64,000 nt of DNA from Rhizoctonia solani (GCF_016906535.1 NC_057371.1:1240001-1304000); one strand, 5' to 3'; positions 25,642-38,023 are shown, counted from the first letter of the stretch. The notes: a model not told the origin generated them from the sequence alone. Numbers and translations are program-made.

Positions 25642-26608
25642 ATGTCCCACTCGGTAGCGGATACCAACATTCCGCAGCGGCGTCGGGGCGTAGGGCCCCT
25701 TTCTTGCAGAGAATGCAGGAGGTAAGAGATAATATACTCATATTTCTATGTCCTTGAATTCTTATTCCTGTTTGGCTTTTTAGGCTTAAGGTATAATATA
25801 CATTTTTTTGTGTGGCTCAACACCCCTAATTGATGTTTGATTGATAGTTGAAGTGTAATCGTCAGTTCCCTTGCACGAGCTGTGAACGTCGGGGATGCGC
25901 ATCTGTTTGTCCTAACGGGATTGTTGAGGCAGGCCGTGGATCCAGGTTAGTCATTTCAACGTATCGACGAGTTGATCCTCGCCATTTGCTGACTCGACGC
26001 GTGCCCTTAGACGACATATCTTGGCAACAACATCACAGCTTCAAGAAACCGTACGATGCCTAGAAGCCCGCATTTCCGAGCTCGAAGACGCCCTAGAAGA
26101 GTCTCATGCTAGATATTCAACGAATCCACACCCACTCCTTCAAGATCGTGCGTCGACTCAAGCACAAACATCAAACGCTCCCTCGACTTTCGTTCCTATT
26201 CACGGGCAACCATCCCCGCCCTCTGCCACTATCGCTTCTACATCACCTCCGGCTTACTCGCCGCAAGATTCGGTCTATCACATTGACAATCCAGGATCTA
26301 ATACTCCTCATGCACATCCCTTCTCCGACGTAAGTGGGAGTGCTATCGACGAGTTGATCAAACGCTCAAGATGGGAGGACACTTTACAGCATTACGATCA
26401 GATATCACAAGCAACTATGGGCAACACTGGCGATGTATCATCGTCTTCATCATCCGTCGAATTTACGACACCTGTAGCATCTTTGTATACCAACCACAAC
26501 ATTAGCAGTGTACGCTCAGGACTTCCTCAGGGACAGCAGCAGGACCGCATCCCTGAGGTCTCGGACTACTATATGTATCATTCTTACTATCAGAATCAAT
26601 GGCCTTAA
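25642..26608 (+). CDS. Short Zn2Cys6 DNA-binding protein with coiled coil, no regulatory domain
   Basis: Nuclear zinc-cluster protein. Four exons, 25642-25721, 25784-25790, 25848-25945 and 26011-26608, sum to 783 nt (260 residues). The six zinc ligands are in CRECRRLKLKC, then CTSC and CASVC. The middle residues RLK come from a 7-nt exon (GCTTAAG); without it the cluster spacing fails and stops intervene. A leucine-rich coiled coil follows (QLQETVRCLEARISELEDALEE), typical of the dimerisation helix after the cluster. The rest is Ser/Pro/Gln-rich and disordered. It lacks the fungal-specific transcription factor domain present in the downstream paralogue, so it may act as a partner or competitor. 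That role is inference. Confidence 0.85.
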
Positions 26609-28298
26609 ATTTGCACCGAGTGCATATATACCAGTGTACACCACGCATGGGTCTCAATAATCGCCTCCACATGTGCGACCAGTGATTGAGGGATTACATA
26701 AACATTGATGGGCGCGCCCTTTGTGCGCTTACTTTAGTTTCGTCTTAAGAGACGCTATAACTCTTGACGAGAGGTAACGAGTGGACTCAATTCGCGGGAA
26801 ACTTTTTTTCTGTGTTACTGTTTTCTTAACTATGCATGTAGTCTTTCACTTATGGAATATATTAAAAATTAGTTCAATGGAAACAGATCTTTAAATGTCT
26901 TGTTATCCGGCATGGGCTTTACCGAGGGTGAACTGTAGATACCCGGCTACACAGCCTATTAGAAGGTAAATTATTAAACAATTCAGATGACATAAAAGAA
27001 AATGGCTTATTCTCGCATTGAGCCAGCATCATGTGCCGGTACCGATGTGTAAAATAGGACATCGACATTCACTAACGTCCCTGCACTCATAAACTTGCAC
27101 ATGGATATTCGCCTTCTGTCCATTATCCCCGACTGGCAAACGCATATTGGTAAGCAAGAGCACATGCGATGGTTGTCAAGGCTTTTGAGAAATCTCTCAT
27201 TAGTATATGGTATTTCAAGCGCCGGTATGTACAAAAGAGGCTGATCCCTTGAACACGATCATCTACCTGTCGTGGACGTTTGGGTTCAATCTTATTCGAA
27301 GTGCCGTGCGAAAATCTTGCACTCGTATTCCATAGATCATGGCATCGAGCGCGTTTCGAATTGTGAGAATGCTCATATCATACCATAATTGCTTATGATG
27401 ATAGAGTCGTAGAGTATCCAAGGGTATTCGCGTGGGCTCACAGCAGCGTTACAATAAACTTGGATATAGAGCGACAACGTTCCGACACTATCATCGATGC
27501 GAGAATAGCTTGCTTGACCGCAAGGTGTGGTGGGTCATAACCATGTTAGAACGGAAGTAGAATAACCTGCAACTTGCAGCTATTTATATGAAGTGAGTTT
27601 CCGAGAAGCCAAGGTTGGTTAGAGTAAAAATGATAACATTTAATTGTACGCCTCGTTTTCTAGCAAATCCATAAGGGGGCCAGCGCCACAGTCGTTGGCC
27701 CGGAGTCTTGGTTTCGAGTTAGTCGAGACCGTACAATGTTATAAGGATTTAGATACCGAGGTCAAGTGGGTTCTATACTCTCCAGAACTATGATGCCTAG
27801 CTTTTTAGTCTCGACATAATTGGTAAATCGAATGTCCGGTGGTAACGTCCGAAAAACAGGAGGTGATCGAGCCAAGGATCGAGCCGCGTCAGTTCGGAAT
27901 GATTCAGATCGTCAATCGTGATCGTGCTTAAACCGTTATAGCAGTCGAACCAGTATCAATGTACCACATAGTGGCGTGTTCAAGGAACAAAGTCAATCGC
28001 TGCTTGGGCGCGGGGATCCCGGTGATAGAGTGACACTCGAAATGTGGTAGTCTGACATGCTGCAGAGTATATACGGGTGAACCTTAGATGGCCGGACTGT
28101 CGTTGCGATTGCATGCATTATTAGAGAAAAAATAGGGCGATCGACAGTGAGTTGATAGTTATAGAGATATTGTAGCGGGCGCCAAGAGATACGTATACGC
28201 TCAAGAGGCATCGATTATGAGTCCAAGTATGGTGGAGTGGTTCATAAATTAGGTTCTGGGACTACATATCACCGAACACGATTAGATAAATGGCCTTC
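26609..28298. other. Intergenic stretch without a supported gene
   Basis: About 1.7 kb, AT-rich, with only short open frames on both strands. I could not link any by plausible splicing and recognised no repeat or RNA gene. Confidence 0.4.
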
Positions 28299-28743
28299 AG
28301 CCAAATTGGAACGATGTTGGTCCTGACTCTCCTTCCAGGCTGGGCAGGTGCCTATGCTATACCTAGTATGTTCAACTATGGACGATCCTAAGAACTCCAT
28401 TTTATCTACCCACTGCCACGGTCAAATCCTCCGCGGGGTCGCCGAGAGGCCCGAATGACTATAACCACAGAGTTAGCATATCAATACCGACTCACGGCAT
28501 CATCTGGGGATGCAATTCCACGTGTGCAGGACATATGCGCGTACCGAGCTATGGTTCTCGGCAAACCAGATCCGGCGGCTTTTCTCACGGAACTTGGTAT
28601 TATTGTCGTGCTGATGGGTCTGCGGTAACATGCATCCTTGATCTTCCACTGACCCACTGTTTTGGGACTCGTCCACTCCCAGTATCACTCAGCTCCGAAG
28701 TTGTGAGGAGAGCTAGCGCTTTCTTGAATTTATGTTGTGCGTA
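28299..28743 (+). CDS. Possible small secreted protein (weak)
   Basis: An ATG near 28291-28299 opens a signal-peptide-like stretch (MAFSQIGTMLVLTLLPGWAGAYA). An intron from about 28368 to 28472 (GTATGT...CACAG) would join it to an open frame to about 28743. One reading frame there contains six or more Cys (WGCNSTC, YYC, TC, HC, LCC). Phase at the junction could not be fixed, and another frame also stays open for about 50 codons. It may be a Cys-rich secreted protein or nothing. Confidence 0.2.
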
Positions 28744-28825
28744 GTGGTTTCGAGTACATATATCTTGCGGATCCGTTCTGCCTCAGCTCCCCTGCATTTT
28801 TGATCTCCTAATCTGGTCACCAACC

Positions 28826-31800
28826 ATGCAAGCTGGCACAACTACCCCGCCAGAAGCTGAAAGCTCTTCAAATACACAAGAGAATAACGCTAGTTCTTCT
28901 AGTAATAGACGTCGTCGAGGAGCATTGTCGTGCGCGGAATGTAGACGGTGCGATCAACGCGGCTCTCCAAAAGTAATCTAAACGCCCTCGTCTAATCTCC
29001 GTTCCGGTCGGATTTCTTACAGGTTGAAGCTACGATGTGACAGACAGGTACCTTGCCATTCTTGTGTGAAGCGGGGATGTTCTTCTATATGTCCCGATGG
29101 CCAACTCACCACTGGCAAGGGCAACAGGTGGGTATATCGTTTAGGGCATAGGTTTCAGACGTATTGACTACTTACTCATTTATAGATTCGTGCTGGCAAA
29201 TACCGAAGAGCTCCACGAAAAGATCATCCAGCTCCAAGATCGAATATCTAGCTTAGAGAATGCCCTTGCTACCCTTCAGGCAGCGCATTCCTCTCAGCCT
29301 CATCCTTTGTTAAGAGAGGAATTACTCGAGTTGAAAGCGCCACTCGGCACTGAGCTTGCCCCCGCTCAATCCAAACGTCGGCGCACCGAAGCCACCAATG
29401 CAGTAGGTGAAGAACAAGGGCCTGAAGTGTTGGACGCGCTTGGTACACTCACCATCGAAAGTGAGGGGCGATCTGTCTTTTATGGTGGAACGGCGGGAGC
29501 CGAGTTTTTGCTCAAGGTGAAGAAATTTATACTCATCATCTCGAGTTTGGGTTGATTTTTCCGTCCTCCTCTAGCCTTCCGAGTCTCTCGATGTAAAGCC
29601 GTCTATCAGCTCCTCAGTTGGTCGACCTGGGTTTACCGTGAACATTGAACTACAGCACTTATCCCAGTCGTTCCCTTTTACACCTATCCGGGGGAGCGAA
29701 AAGGAGATCAAACAACAGCTCAGGGCACTGCTTCCTGCTGCTGACAAGGCTTGGACGATTTGCGAGTTCTACTTCATGAACGCGACTTGGCTGTAAGTAA
29801 CATAGTCATCTGGGCGCCTTTCTCTCGGTGGTTGAGCGAACGTGTTCGTCTAGATATAACCCCATTCCAAGAAGCCAGTTTATTGAAACGGTTCGTCTTG
29901 CATCAGGCAATTTGATAGTCGCCCATATATGCTTGCTCACTTGGGTCCAGATCTTCAATCGAATGTATCGGACGCCAACTAACGTCGACGCATGCAGTGC
30001 TCATCAATATTCAGTGATGTTTGGTAAGCACACACACGCGACTTCTGCGACTTCCATAGTGCTAACGCCTCAGCCCCAACCCAGGTATTCTTGCCGTTGG
30101 TATTACTCTAACATTCTCGAGGACTTCGACGCCGTACTTATTTCATATGATTGGTATTAGGTGTCCAACTTAACACCGATCTCCCCCGTACCACCAAGAT
30201 GCAGAGCAATACCATATGCTGGCACGAGCCGCTTTAGCACTTGACTGTAGCTCTGAGAATACCACGGTATCAGCTATCCAATCAATCGTATGTTTTTTTT
30301 AAACGACGTCTAATCTAGGTAAATTCTAATGCCACGTTTTAGTTGCTGATGTGTTACTTCTGCCAATTGACGGACAACAAAGACTCCCCAATGCACCACT
30401 GGGCACTCATAGGTCTTGGTATGAAACTAGCAGTCGGCGTAGGTATTTACTTAAATTTTCTTTATCTTTTTCTAAGTCTCTCTTAGATTGGGCTTCATCG
30501 AGATGGTAAACGATGGGATCTAGATCCAGCTGAAGCCGAACTACGACGAGCACTTTGGTGGGAGGTGAGTTAGCTATCGATCTCAATCGACCTCGCAATC
30601 CACTGAGCGTCATCTCAGTTGAGAACGTTTGATGCTTGGGTAGCAATTGGGCTTGGCAGACCGCCTAGTATAGCCGCGTAAGTTTCCAAGCTCGATTACC
30701 TTCCAGTGATCCGAATGCTTATGCTCGGACATAGCATACATACTGATACAGAGTGGCCAAAAGACCCAGAAGCTAAAATGAATCAGGATGGATTGATTGA
30801 GCCAAGTTGTGCGTATGAACTAAATCAGCTCTTGCATTTTACTTACACTTATTTCACTTTGTAGATCAACGTGTTAAATTTGTGTTTGCGAGGTTGCTGT
30901 TAGAGGTTTTAGACGGGGTAAACATATCGGCTGCGGTTGTCGACGCCACTCTTACACCAATTTCTTTTCTAGGCGTTTAGCGCTACTGCGCCATCATATG
31001 AAAAAGTTCTGAAACTACACAAGCGCCTTCGCGAGTTCGAGGGGCCACCTCACTTGCACGTCCCGGGTTTCTTCGGCAATAAATACAAGGAAACATCACT
31101 TTACGTAGATAACTCACTGCAGCTGGAGCGCCATACGACATTCTGTGTCCCAGAAACAATTCTAATGCATCTGCATCGGAGCTTCTTCGCGCGTGCAATA
31201 AGCGAGTCTCCGGATGACCCGCTCCAGAGTCGATACGCTGAGTCGGTCATCGCCATCCACGAAGCTGTTTGTAGGTTTTTGTGCGACCGATATATCGGCA
31301 TTGGCTTATGTATGCAACTTCAACAGTGCGACATCTGGCGGCAGTCAGGAGCCTTTTCAGCTTACTTCCCAACCTTGCTATGAGATTTTGGTTGTACTGG
31401 AGCCATGCTTTCTCGGGTGCGGTAAGTGCATCCAATGTATGAGCAATATATGCGCCACTAAATAGTTGACCCAGACCATCCTCGCTGCGTTGGTCATCCG
31501 TTGCCCTGGGTCATCTTTATCCATATCTGCATTGAAAGGGTTGGATGAAGTGTCAGATTTATTTAGCCAAGCGCAAAACGCTTGTAGAGCTCGAAGGGCA
31601 TTGGTAAGTTCAACAGTCGATCAAAGACTGCAACTAACGACGACGCACATAGCCCACGATCTTGAAATTACGCCAAAGGGCTCATTACGCGTTTAAGGAA
31701 TATCATTCGGGCCACCCGACAATTATATCATTAGACGGAAGCCCTCCCGGAAATTCGGATAGTGGGAGAGAGGAGAATACTCTATTGGGTGGCCGGACTC

Positions 31801-32267
31801 GGGTTATTACTTACCAGGGACAAGCTAGCGAATACAGAAGTGGGCAATCTACAAGTTCGACACTCTCTCCTTACTCGGATGAGTCGGGTAGTGTTGCTTC
31901 GGGAGTAGCAGTGGGAGATTCGCTAAACGACCACCATTCTCTTGATCCATACTTGAATACTTATGCTCAGGGGGTCAATATGCAGCCTGGTTCTCTTTCG
32001 ACTCATCATCATATCGATCCAACCAACTCCGGCTTTGATCCGGGTTGTGATGCGCCTCTCGTGGCACTCCATCCTGGCATGCTTGGGCCTCAATCGCCGA
32101 CTTCATACTATAGTTATCCTCCAACAGGGAATTATCCGTATCCTGGCCAGCAACAGCCATTACCTTTTTCACATGACCCAGATAGACAGCCTCCAACTCC
32201 CAATAACGTAGACTATACCTGGCAAGCATTGATGGCCAGCATTGGCGTGCAAGGTAGACAAGCTTAA
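28826..32267 (+). CDS. Zn2Cys6 transcription factor with fungal-specific regulatory domain, one apparent frameshift
   Basis: Nuclear transcriptional regulator. Early exons are 28826-28947, 29023-29127, 29186-29516, 29575-29792, 29854-29890 and 29951-30023; more short exons run to the stop at 32265-32267. The cluster is CAECRRLKLRC, then CHSC and CSSIC. A coiled coil follows (IQLQDRISSLENALATLQ). The fungal-specific domain is recognisable from AWTICEFYFMNATWLYNPIPRSQFIET through HQDAEQYHMLARAALALD, WALIGLGMKLAVGVGLHRDGKRW and LRRALWWE. The C-terminus is Ser/Pro/His-rich. The frame slips at the C run 30183-30187; one extra C gives TDLPPYHQDAEQYH. The exon after about 30679 was not resolved. It shares a cluster core with the short gene 2.2 kb upstream. 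Confidence 0.85.
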
Positions 32268-32454
32268 CTTATTGACGACAACATGCTATATGTATTACCA
32301 CGGACTTGCATTTTTAGTTGTAAATTTTTAGATGTTCAAAACAGTATTATTTCGAAACAGATATCTGATCAATGTTTTATCTTTGGTGACCCCATAGGAG
32401 TGCGAGAACGTGACACGTGACACACCGTAATCGTACAGCCAACCACAAACCACC

Positions 32455-33584
32455 ATGTCTTTAAAACCTACTGTCACTCTACACGGTGCCCTTCCTATGC
32501 TACAGCCTGAATATTTCGCTTCGGACCTCTTCGTTTCTCATTTACGCTTAGATATTGAAAACCTGCTTACTGAATTTGCGAAACGCTTGCGAAATCATTC
32601 CGATCATTGCGGCCTCGCGGAGGCGGCCGCCAGTAATGCTACCGGCCAAAACGGAATGTCCAAAGATGATAGCTTGAGACTTTTAAATCTTGTTGGATGG
32701 ACAGTGACTGGAAACTTATGCACTTGTGTTGTCTTGATGCGATTGGGCGAGCTACCTTCCTGCGTGTAGTACACCGAACATTCCTTGGTGAGCAGAGTTA
32801 ATTCATGAATTACTTCTTTCAATACACATGCCGTGATCGATCTACCCCTCTAGAAGCAGCAAACACCTGTTCCGATGAATTCATGCGACTTGGAGCCGTC
32901 TATGGTCTCTATACATTCCACATGACCCAACCTTCCCAATTACACCGTGTTTTGGAGATTCCCGTACCCCTAGGTAATGGTTTACTCTCCTCTATTAATG
33001 CATAACTGATTGGCGCTCTTGCTCTCCAATACATCACGATGATTTCGGCGGCGCAAGGCAGATCACCTGCTGCAGTTTTTTCAATTACCCCTAAACTTTC
33101 AATACCCACACAAGCTTATTGCCACGCATCTTATCTCGAACCTGATTTCTCAGCATACCTTCAGAATATTGCCTGTTTCCAGTTTTCGGTCGATGAACCC
33201 TACAGTACTTCCACAGACGTTCGTCGCCATCAGTACCACAGACCAGGATACTACGACCCGCGGTCCTGGCCGCGTGACAGTCACCAATCGACTCCGAACG
33301 GCAAAACGAGCAGTAGATGAGCTACATGCTTTCCTTGATGGCAACTCTTCACACATAGATCTAAGGGACTATGGACCACTCCCATCTTTGGGGATTACAT
33401 GAGCCTCCGTACGCTAATGGCGGATGCGGCTGGTCCCGAAATAATTGACAATGCAGTTCAGGAAACCAGTCAAAATCTACGAAATGCAGAAGATATACTA
33501 GTACGGGAGGGTATGACCGTCGAAGTAGACCCAGAACTTCGTAAAGGCCAATTGCTTGGACTTGTACGTGATACAACAATGTGA
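32455..33584 (+). CDS. SNAPC1 (SNAP43)-like snRNA-activating complex subunit, frame-broken
   Basis: Probable homologue of the SNAPc subunit that helps transcribe snRNA genes. The start at 32455 gives MSLKPTVTLHG. The recognisable block is FMRLGAVYGLYTFHMTQPSQ (about 32880-32940), matching the SNAP43 pattern of Leu-Gly-Ala-x-Tyr-x-Leu-Tyr-Thr-x-x-x-Thr-Gln-Pro. Around it are WKLMHLCCLDAIGRATFLRVVHRTFL (via a spliced frame at 32705-32790) and a C-terminal helical part ending RDTTM at 33584. Introns are only partly resolved. Near the G run 33390-33393 the frame changes; one extra G would join SLG to DYMSLRTLM. Family assignment rests on one motif plus layout, so moderate. Confidence 0.6.
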
Positions 33585-34545
33585 CCCCCAATCCTGGAAT
33601 AGTCGCTGCTATTCTGCACATGCTTTCACGATCACGCTGCGGGGGAAAAGTCGGCTATCATAATTATAGTGCGTTCTCTCCCCTATTCCGTATCCTACCA
33701 TGATATTCCTTGTCCAACTAAGAGTCGGCCCTTGACATGAGAGAACAACGTCCACCCTCGTTTGTCACCGTCCTTGAGCATTTGATGTTCCACGAAAGGT
33801 TCCCTTTCTTTGTCGTACTGCATGGCCCTGCAGTGAGATGAGGCTAACCCGGTCCGTTCTATCGGTGTCGAAACGCGTGGATATAGATATGTTACTGACA
33901 GCTTTCCTGTTCTGCTTTTTTCGGCCCACCGCGACCAAAGTGCCATCACCTTGTCTGTTCGCTCACCCGGCCATCTCCTATACCTCACTCAACAAGCATT
34001 TTATAGGAAAACTTCCATTCTACTTATCCCCAACACAGCGGCTTCGTTGGTAACGCGATACTTTAATAGATCTCCGGACTTTGATGTCCGGTTATATCAA
34101 CTATAGCATTATTGTGCTTATAAAAAGTCGAACATGTGGACACTAATCATCACCGTATTGGTGAACGCAAGCAAAAAAAAAAAAAAAAAACGAACGTTTC
34201 TAAAGAGAGCAAAGAATGTGGGGAGTTATGCTGAGGGATTCGCTCCAAAGGCGAACAATGAGTGCTGCATCGCCCTATCATAGCGAGCAGAGGTAGTCTA
34301 GCCGTATTCATCCGCTCTGTGTTGTTGGCTGAAACCTTTTCTTCATGCGAATATCCCATCATATCGGCTTCAGAGACCTACGTTGCCGTTGCAGCGAATT
34401 CCGCTCAGATTTAATTTCTCTCTATAAATATTCTACGATGATTATATTCTTAGAATATGATGTTCAAGTACGCTCAAGCCACCCAATGTGTTAGGGTTGC
34501 CTGAATGCAATAGAATGCGTCATACGGGGCACCCACTGCTAATTT
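33585..34545. other. Intergenic stretch
   Basis: About 960 nt between the SNAPC1-like gene (+) and the 3' end of the secreted barrel protein (-). It holds an A18 run but no gene I can support. Confidence 0.4.
34173..34190. repeat. A18 run
   Basis: Eighteen consecutive A residues in intergenic DNA. I see no retrocopy upstream of it. Confidence 0.85.
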
Positions 34546-35428
34546 CTATGTAGTGCCATCGTGACCGGTGGGGCTAACATAACAACAATAGTTGGATGCA
34601 AAATATCTAATCGTACAAACAGAATAACGAAACAAAATAACGAACCATCCCAGATCTATAGAATGACGGAACGAAAACTTGGGTGTGACAAGTCTAAACA
34701 AACTATATCGAAAGAGAAAGTCAGACATGTCCAGCGAGAAGATATAAGAGTATCTTACATCCCAGTTGATGGCTGCAACCCCATCATCCAAGCTTTTGCT
34801 GATCTTCTTGAAGGCACTGGGGGACAAGTCTACAGGGAGCGTGTTAGAGATGAGATGCAACAAAATTCATACATGTGGAGTACCTAGATCGGCAGCAGAA
34901 CAACCAGGACAGCTATCTACTACCGTCGCGTAACATGTCTGACCGTTTGTAGGGTTAGTAATTTTGACCTTCTGTGGTCAGGTGATTACAATGTTAGTCA
35001 ATTTATGCTATTTCAACCGAGACACACCTTGCCACAATATTTGCCTCCAGAATAAACCACGCCAGGAAGCGCAACAACCATATCGGTATTCTTATTGCGG
35101 CCGCCACAATGGCCTTGACCGGGCTCGTACCTGAAGGTGATGAACTAGGCAAGAGTTGAGATCATTCCAATTATGTTACATACCATGTGGCCTACGAATT
35201 CGCGAAATCAGGTCAGCGTGATCCATAATATGATTAAAATAGAGCGCATACCCGACCACCTCGTCCTTTGGGTGCTGGTTTCGGGCCACGCTTGTGAGAA
35301 GCCTTAATACTTGAGGCGCGATGAGAAACAGTATCTACAGCGTCCAAGGCCACCGGAAGGTTAGAGTTGGCGATAACTGTAGCTACGACCAGCATAGCAA
35401 GCACGAAAAACAAGAAGCGAGAAAACAT
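34546..35428 (-). CDS. Secreted double-psi beta-barrel (RlpA/EG45-like) protein
   Basis: Small extracellular protein of the expansin/barwin-related fold. Exon 1 (35428-35252) encodes a signal peptide (MFSRFLFFVLAMLVVATVIA) and a basic Pro/Gly linker. An 8-nt exon, 35191-35184, adds AT(W). Exon 3 (35130-35028) carries WYEPGQGHCGGRNKNTDMVVAL and KYCGK; exon 4 (34971-34884) carries KVKITNPTNG and VVDSCPGC; exon 5 begins at 34829 with DLSPSAFKKI and reaches GVAAINWD at 34759. The GxCG, D-x-CPGC and DLSPxAF motifs define the fold. In fungi such proteins are wall-associated or act as protease inhibitors or expansin-like factors; which applies here is unknown. The 3' end after 34759 is uncertain: reading on gives a stop at 34546, while family members usually end two or three residues after this Trp. 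Confidence 0.82.
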
Positions 35429-36040
35429 ATTCGTCTGGGTAACAAAATAGAGAAATGGCAGAGGGAATAGAAGAACAGGTACTAGCAAGTACAAACTGAA
35501 TGCATGTCAGACCGAATAGTTACTAGCATTGACCAGAAGGAGACTCACGATAGCGAACACAGACCAAACAAAAACACAGTAGAGGGTGAAGTTGAATATC
35601 AGGTGGTCTTGAATTTTCCTGCTTTTATATTTAGACGTCCTGCCAAGCCTCTAGGTTGGGCGGCGCCCTTTGACTCCGACATTCAACATGGTGCCTCCGA
35701 TCAAAGATGTCCTGATCTGCCGGTTGAAGGGCCACATATGAATCATTCTCTAACAAAACATAATAAGAAAGTAATGATCCCTAGCAAAGGACTCGAGTTT
35801 TCGATACAAAAGGTTAATATTTTGGTGGCACAACAGTCTGAATCAGTGCGCATATACCCAGCTGTCAATCCCAGGGCAGTTTCTAAAATCAGGAACGCCC
35901 GACCTTGGCGGGCTGTACCCAGATTTAGAATATCACAAACCATTATCTCCGCATACAAGTGCACCAAGGCTACAAGGAATTAAGCTCTATTCACCGATGA
36001 GTCTGTTTATATAAATACAGTGTGAAAATGACAAAAAAAT
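35429..36040. other. Intergenic spacer
   Basis: About 610 nt between two minus-strand genes. One 159-codon open frame on the plus strand has no recognisable content and probably occurs by chance. Confidence 0.4.
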
Positions 36041-38023
36041 CTACATTGTCGTGGAAGAGGGAGCATCACTAGAAGTTGTTGAGTTTATAACACCAGCCGC
36101 ATCCAAAGACCGAGTAGGCGATACTAGCATGGTGAATGTTGAAGTTACAATCTCTGCTCCCATCGCCTCTGGCGCCAAAGTAGAGGTCGCAAGTGGGCTT
36201 GCACCCTGATCCACAGTGGTCGAGGGGGCTGGTTCGTTCTGCCCTGTCCCTCCCTGGGAAGATTCATCATCCACCCCAGCGATTTCAGAGGGACTTTGTT
36301 TATCATCATCAGATCCGGAAATTGGACTCTGGTCATCAAGATCGTCATCAGGAGACTGAGGGATCTGTGACGAGTCTTCGGAATCGCTCGTGGCACTTAA
36401 AGCTAGAATAGTAGATTCAGTCGAAGTTTCCGGTTTTGATGGCAGAACCGGATGGGCCCTGAAGACCATAGAGAACTGGTTGGGAGCAGAATGCTCGGCA
36501 TTGGTTGCGCTAATCGAAGGAGCACTCCCAATTACGTATCCTCCATTGTGAGCTGGATTAGGAGTTCCACTTGGCGCGTTCGCGGCTTCCACTTGGTCCG
36601 ATCCCGTCTGGTTATGCCAAAGTGGACTGATCGAACCGTCTTCGATATCCCAAGCAAAGAGCTGAGACATGTGTGTCGAACTACTGTTGGTATCCAGGCC
36701 CGCATTCGGGTTGTAAATACACGGCTGAGACGTAAGTTGTGACGGAGATGCCGAGTTTGGGTCATAACTAGCGCAATATAACTAAAGGGAATCAATCAAT
36801 GCACAAGACCGATACGGTATTTACTTACCTTGACAGTGTTATCCTTAGTTTGAAGCATAGGCATCGTGACTAGCACAGGCTTCTTCGTGGGTCCAAGATT
36901 AGCCTGCGTCCCGTCTTGAGGGACCAAATACATTGTAGTCGAAGTCGAATTGCTTGCGTTAATTGGATAACCAGGCAGTTGTTCACCGTCGGCCGACTGT
37001 ATGCCCATCGCGGCAGCACTAGGTTTGGGTGCGATGATCTAACACGAGTTCAGTGTCATTCGCCTCGAATAAAAATTGGGGTACATACTAATGATGCAAG
37101 CGACTCGCTCAACACTGCATGAGAAAGACCTCCCACGATATCGATAACCCCCGCGATTCCAGGAACAGGAGCCAATAGAGGGACCAAATTATCCAACAAA
37201 CCACGCTTGGTAGCCATAGTAAGTTCCAGAGACCTTCCCTCCCGGTGCTGATGGTCCCCACGACGTTTCCTCTCCGTCTCCAAACTCAAATCTCGCTTCA
37301 AATCCACGGTACCAGGTGCCGAGTGCGAAAAGCCGCGCCAAGCCCCCGGCGAATCAAACGCGAATCCAGACATGGGAGTATGAGACATCTCGAGCAGGCT
37401 CGAGCCTTCACATACCCCTGAACGTTTCTTGTGTGAATGCGAATGAACATGGTTCCGTCCCCGCTCACGATCAGAGGGTCGTCTGCATAGACCTTGGTAC
37501 CATGTCCGTGTCCGTGGTGTCCATGCTTGTGCTTGTGTCCATGGCCGCCATGCGTATGGGTGTGAACATGGTTATGGTCACCTGAAATAACGACCGGATC
37601 GTCTGCATATACCTTGGTATCATGGCGGTGTTTTCTCCGTTCAAGCCGAAGGGGATTCCCACTGCGGCGCTTCTGCGGAACACGAAGTTCAGGAGTATCC
37701 TCGTCTTCCATGCCTTCCACAATATCCAAGGCTTCGAGATCCCTTCCATTATGCTTGTGCTTGTGGTGATGATGATGGTGATGATGGTGGTGGTGGTGAT
37801 GGTGACGGTGTCCTCGGGCCTCCAATTCGCCAGGACGAGGAACCAGTGCAGGGAAGGGAACATTGCCTAGTGCTTCTGTCTATCGAGTCCAACTTAACAC
37901 GCGTTCGGATCGACTCGGGTATACTCAGGGGCTTACCTCTGGATTATACGGGAGCGCATTCACTGCGGCCAGAGAAGTTGCAAAGGCAAGGAGCGGGGCG
38001 AAACGAGGTGCGAGCACGACCAT
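36041..38023 (-). CDS. Secreted His-rich, Ser/Thr-rich protein with internal repeat, one apparent frameshift
   Basis: No family recognised. Exon 1 (38023-37937) is a signal peptide (MVVLAPRFAPLLAFATSLAAVNA). Exon 2 (37879-37089) holds a run of 14 His (about 37800-37755), then two related units each reading TKVYADDP, a hydrophobic pair, then SGD and HVH repeats. Between them is a KHKHGHHGHGHG segment. Exons 3 (about 37038-36830) and 4 (about 36784-36041) are Asn/Ser/Thr/Asp-rich with no transmembrane anchor at the C-terminus. At 37453-37454 a lost A puts the second unit out of frame; restoring it gives NHVHSHSHKKR and joins the next open block (MSHTPMSGFAFDS). His clusters suggest Zn, Ni or Cu binding at the surface or in the secretory path. 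That is inference. Confidence 0.75.

Noticed and set aside
34173..34190. A18 as the tail of a processed retrocopy
   Set aside because: No open frame or gene-like sequence ends at this run and no target duplication was seen.
35504..35983. 159-codon plus-strand frame
   Set aside because: No signal peptide, domain or splice-consistent extension; lies in a spacer between two minus-strand genes.
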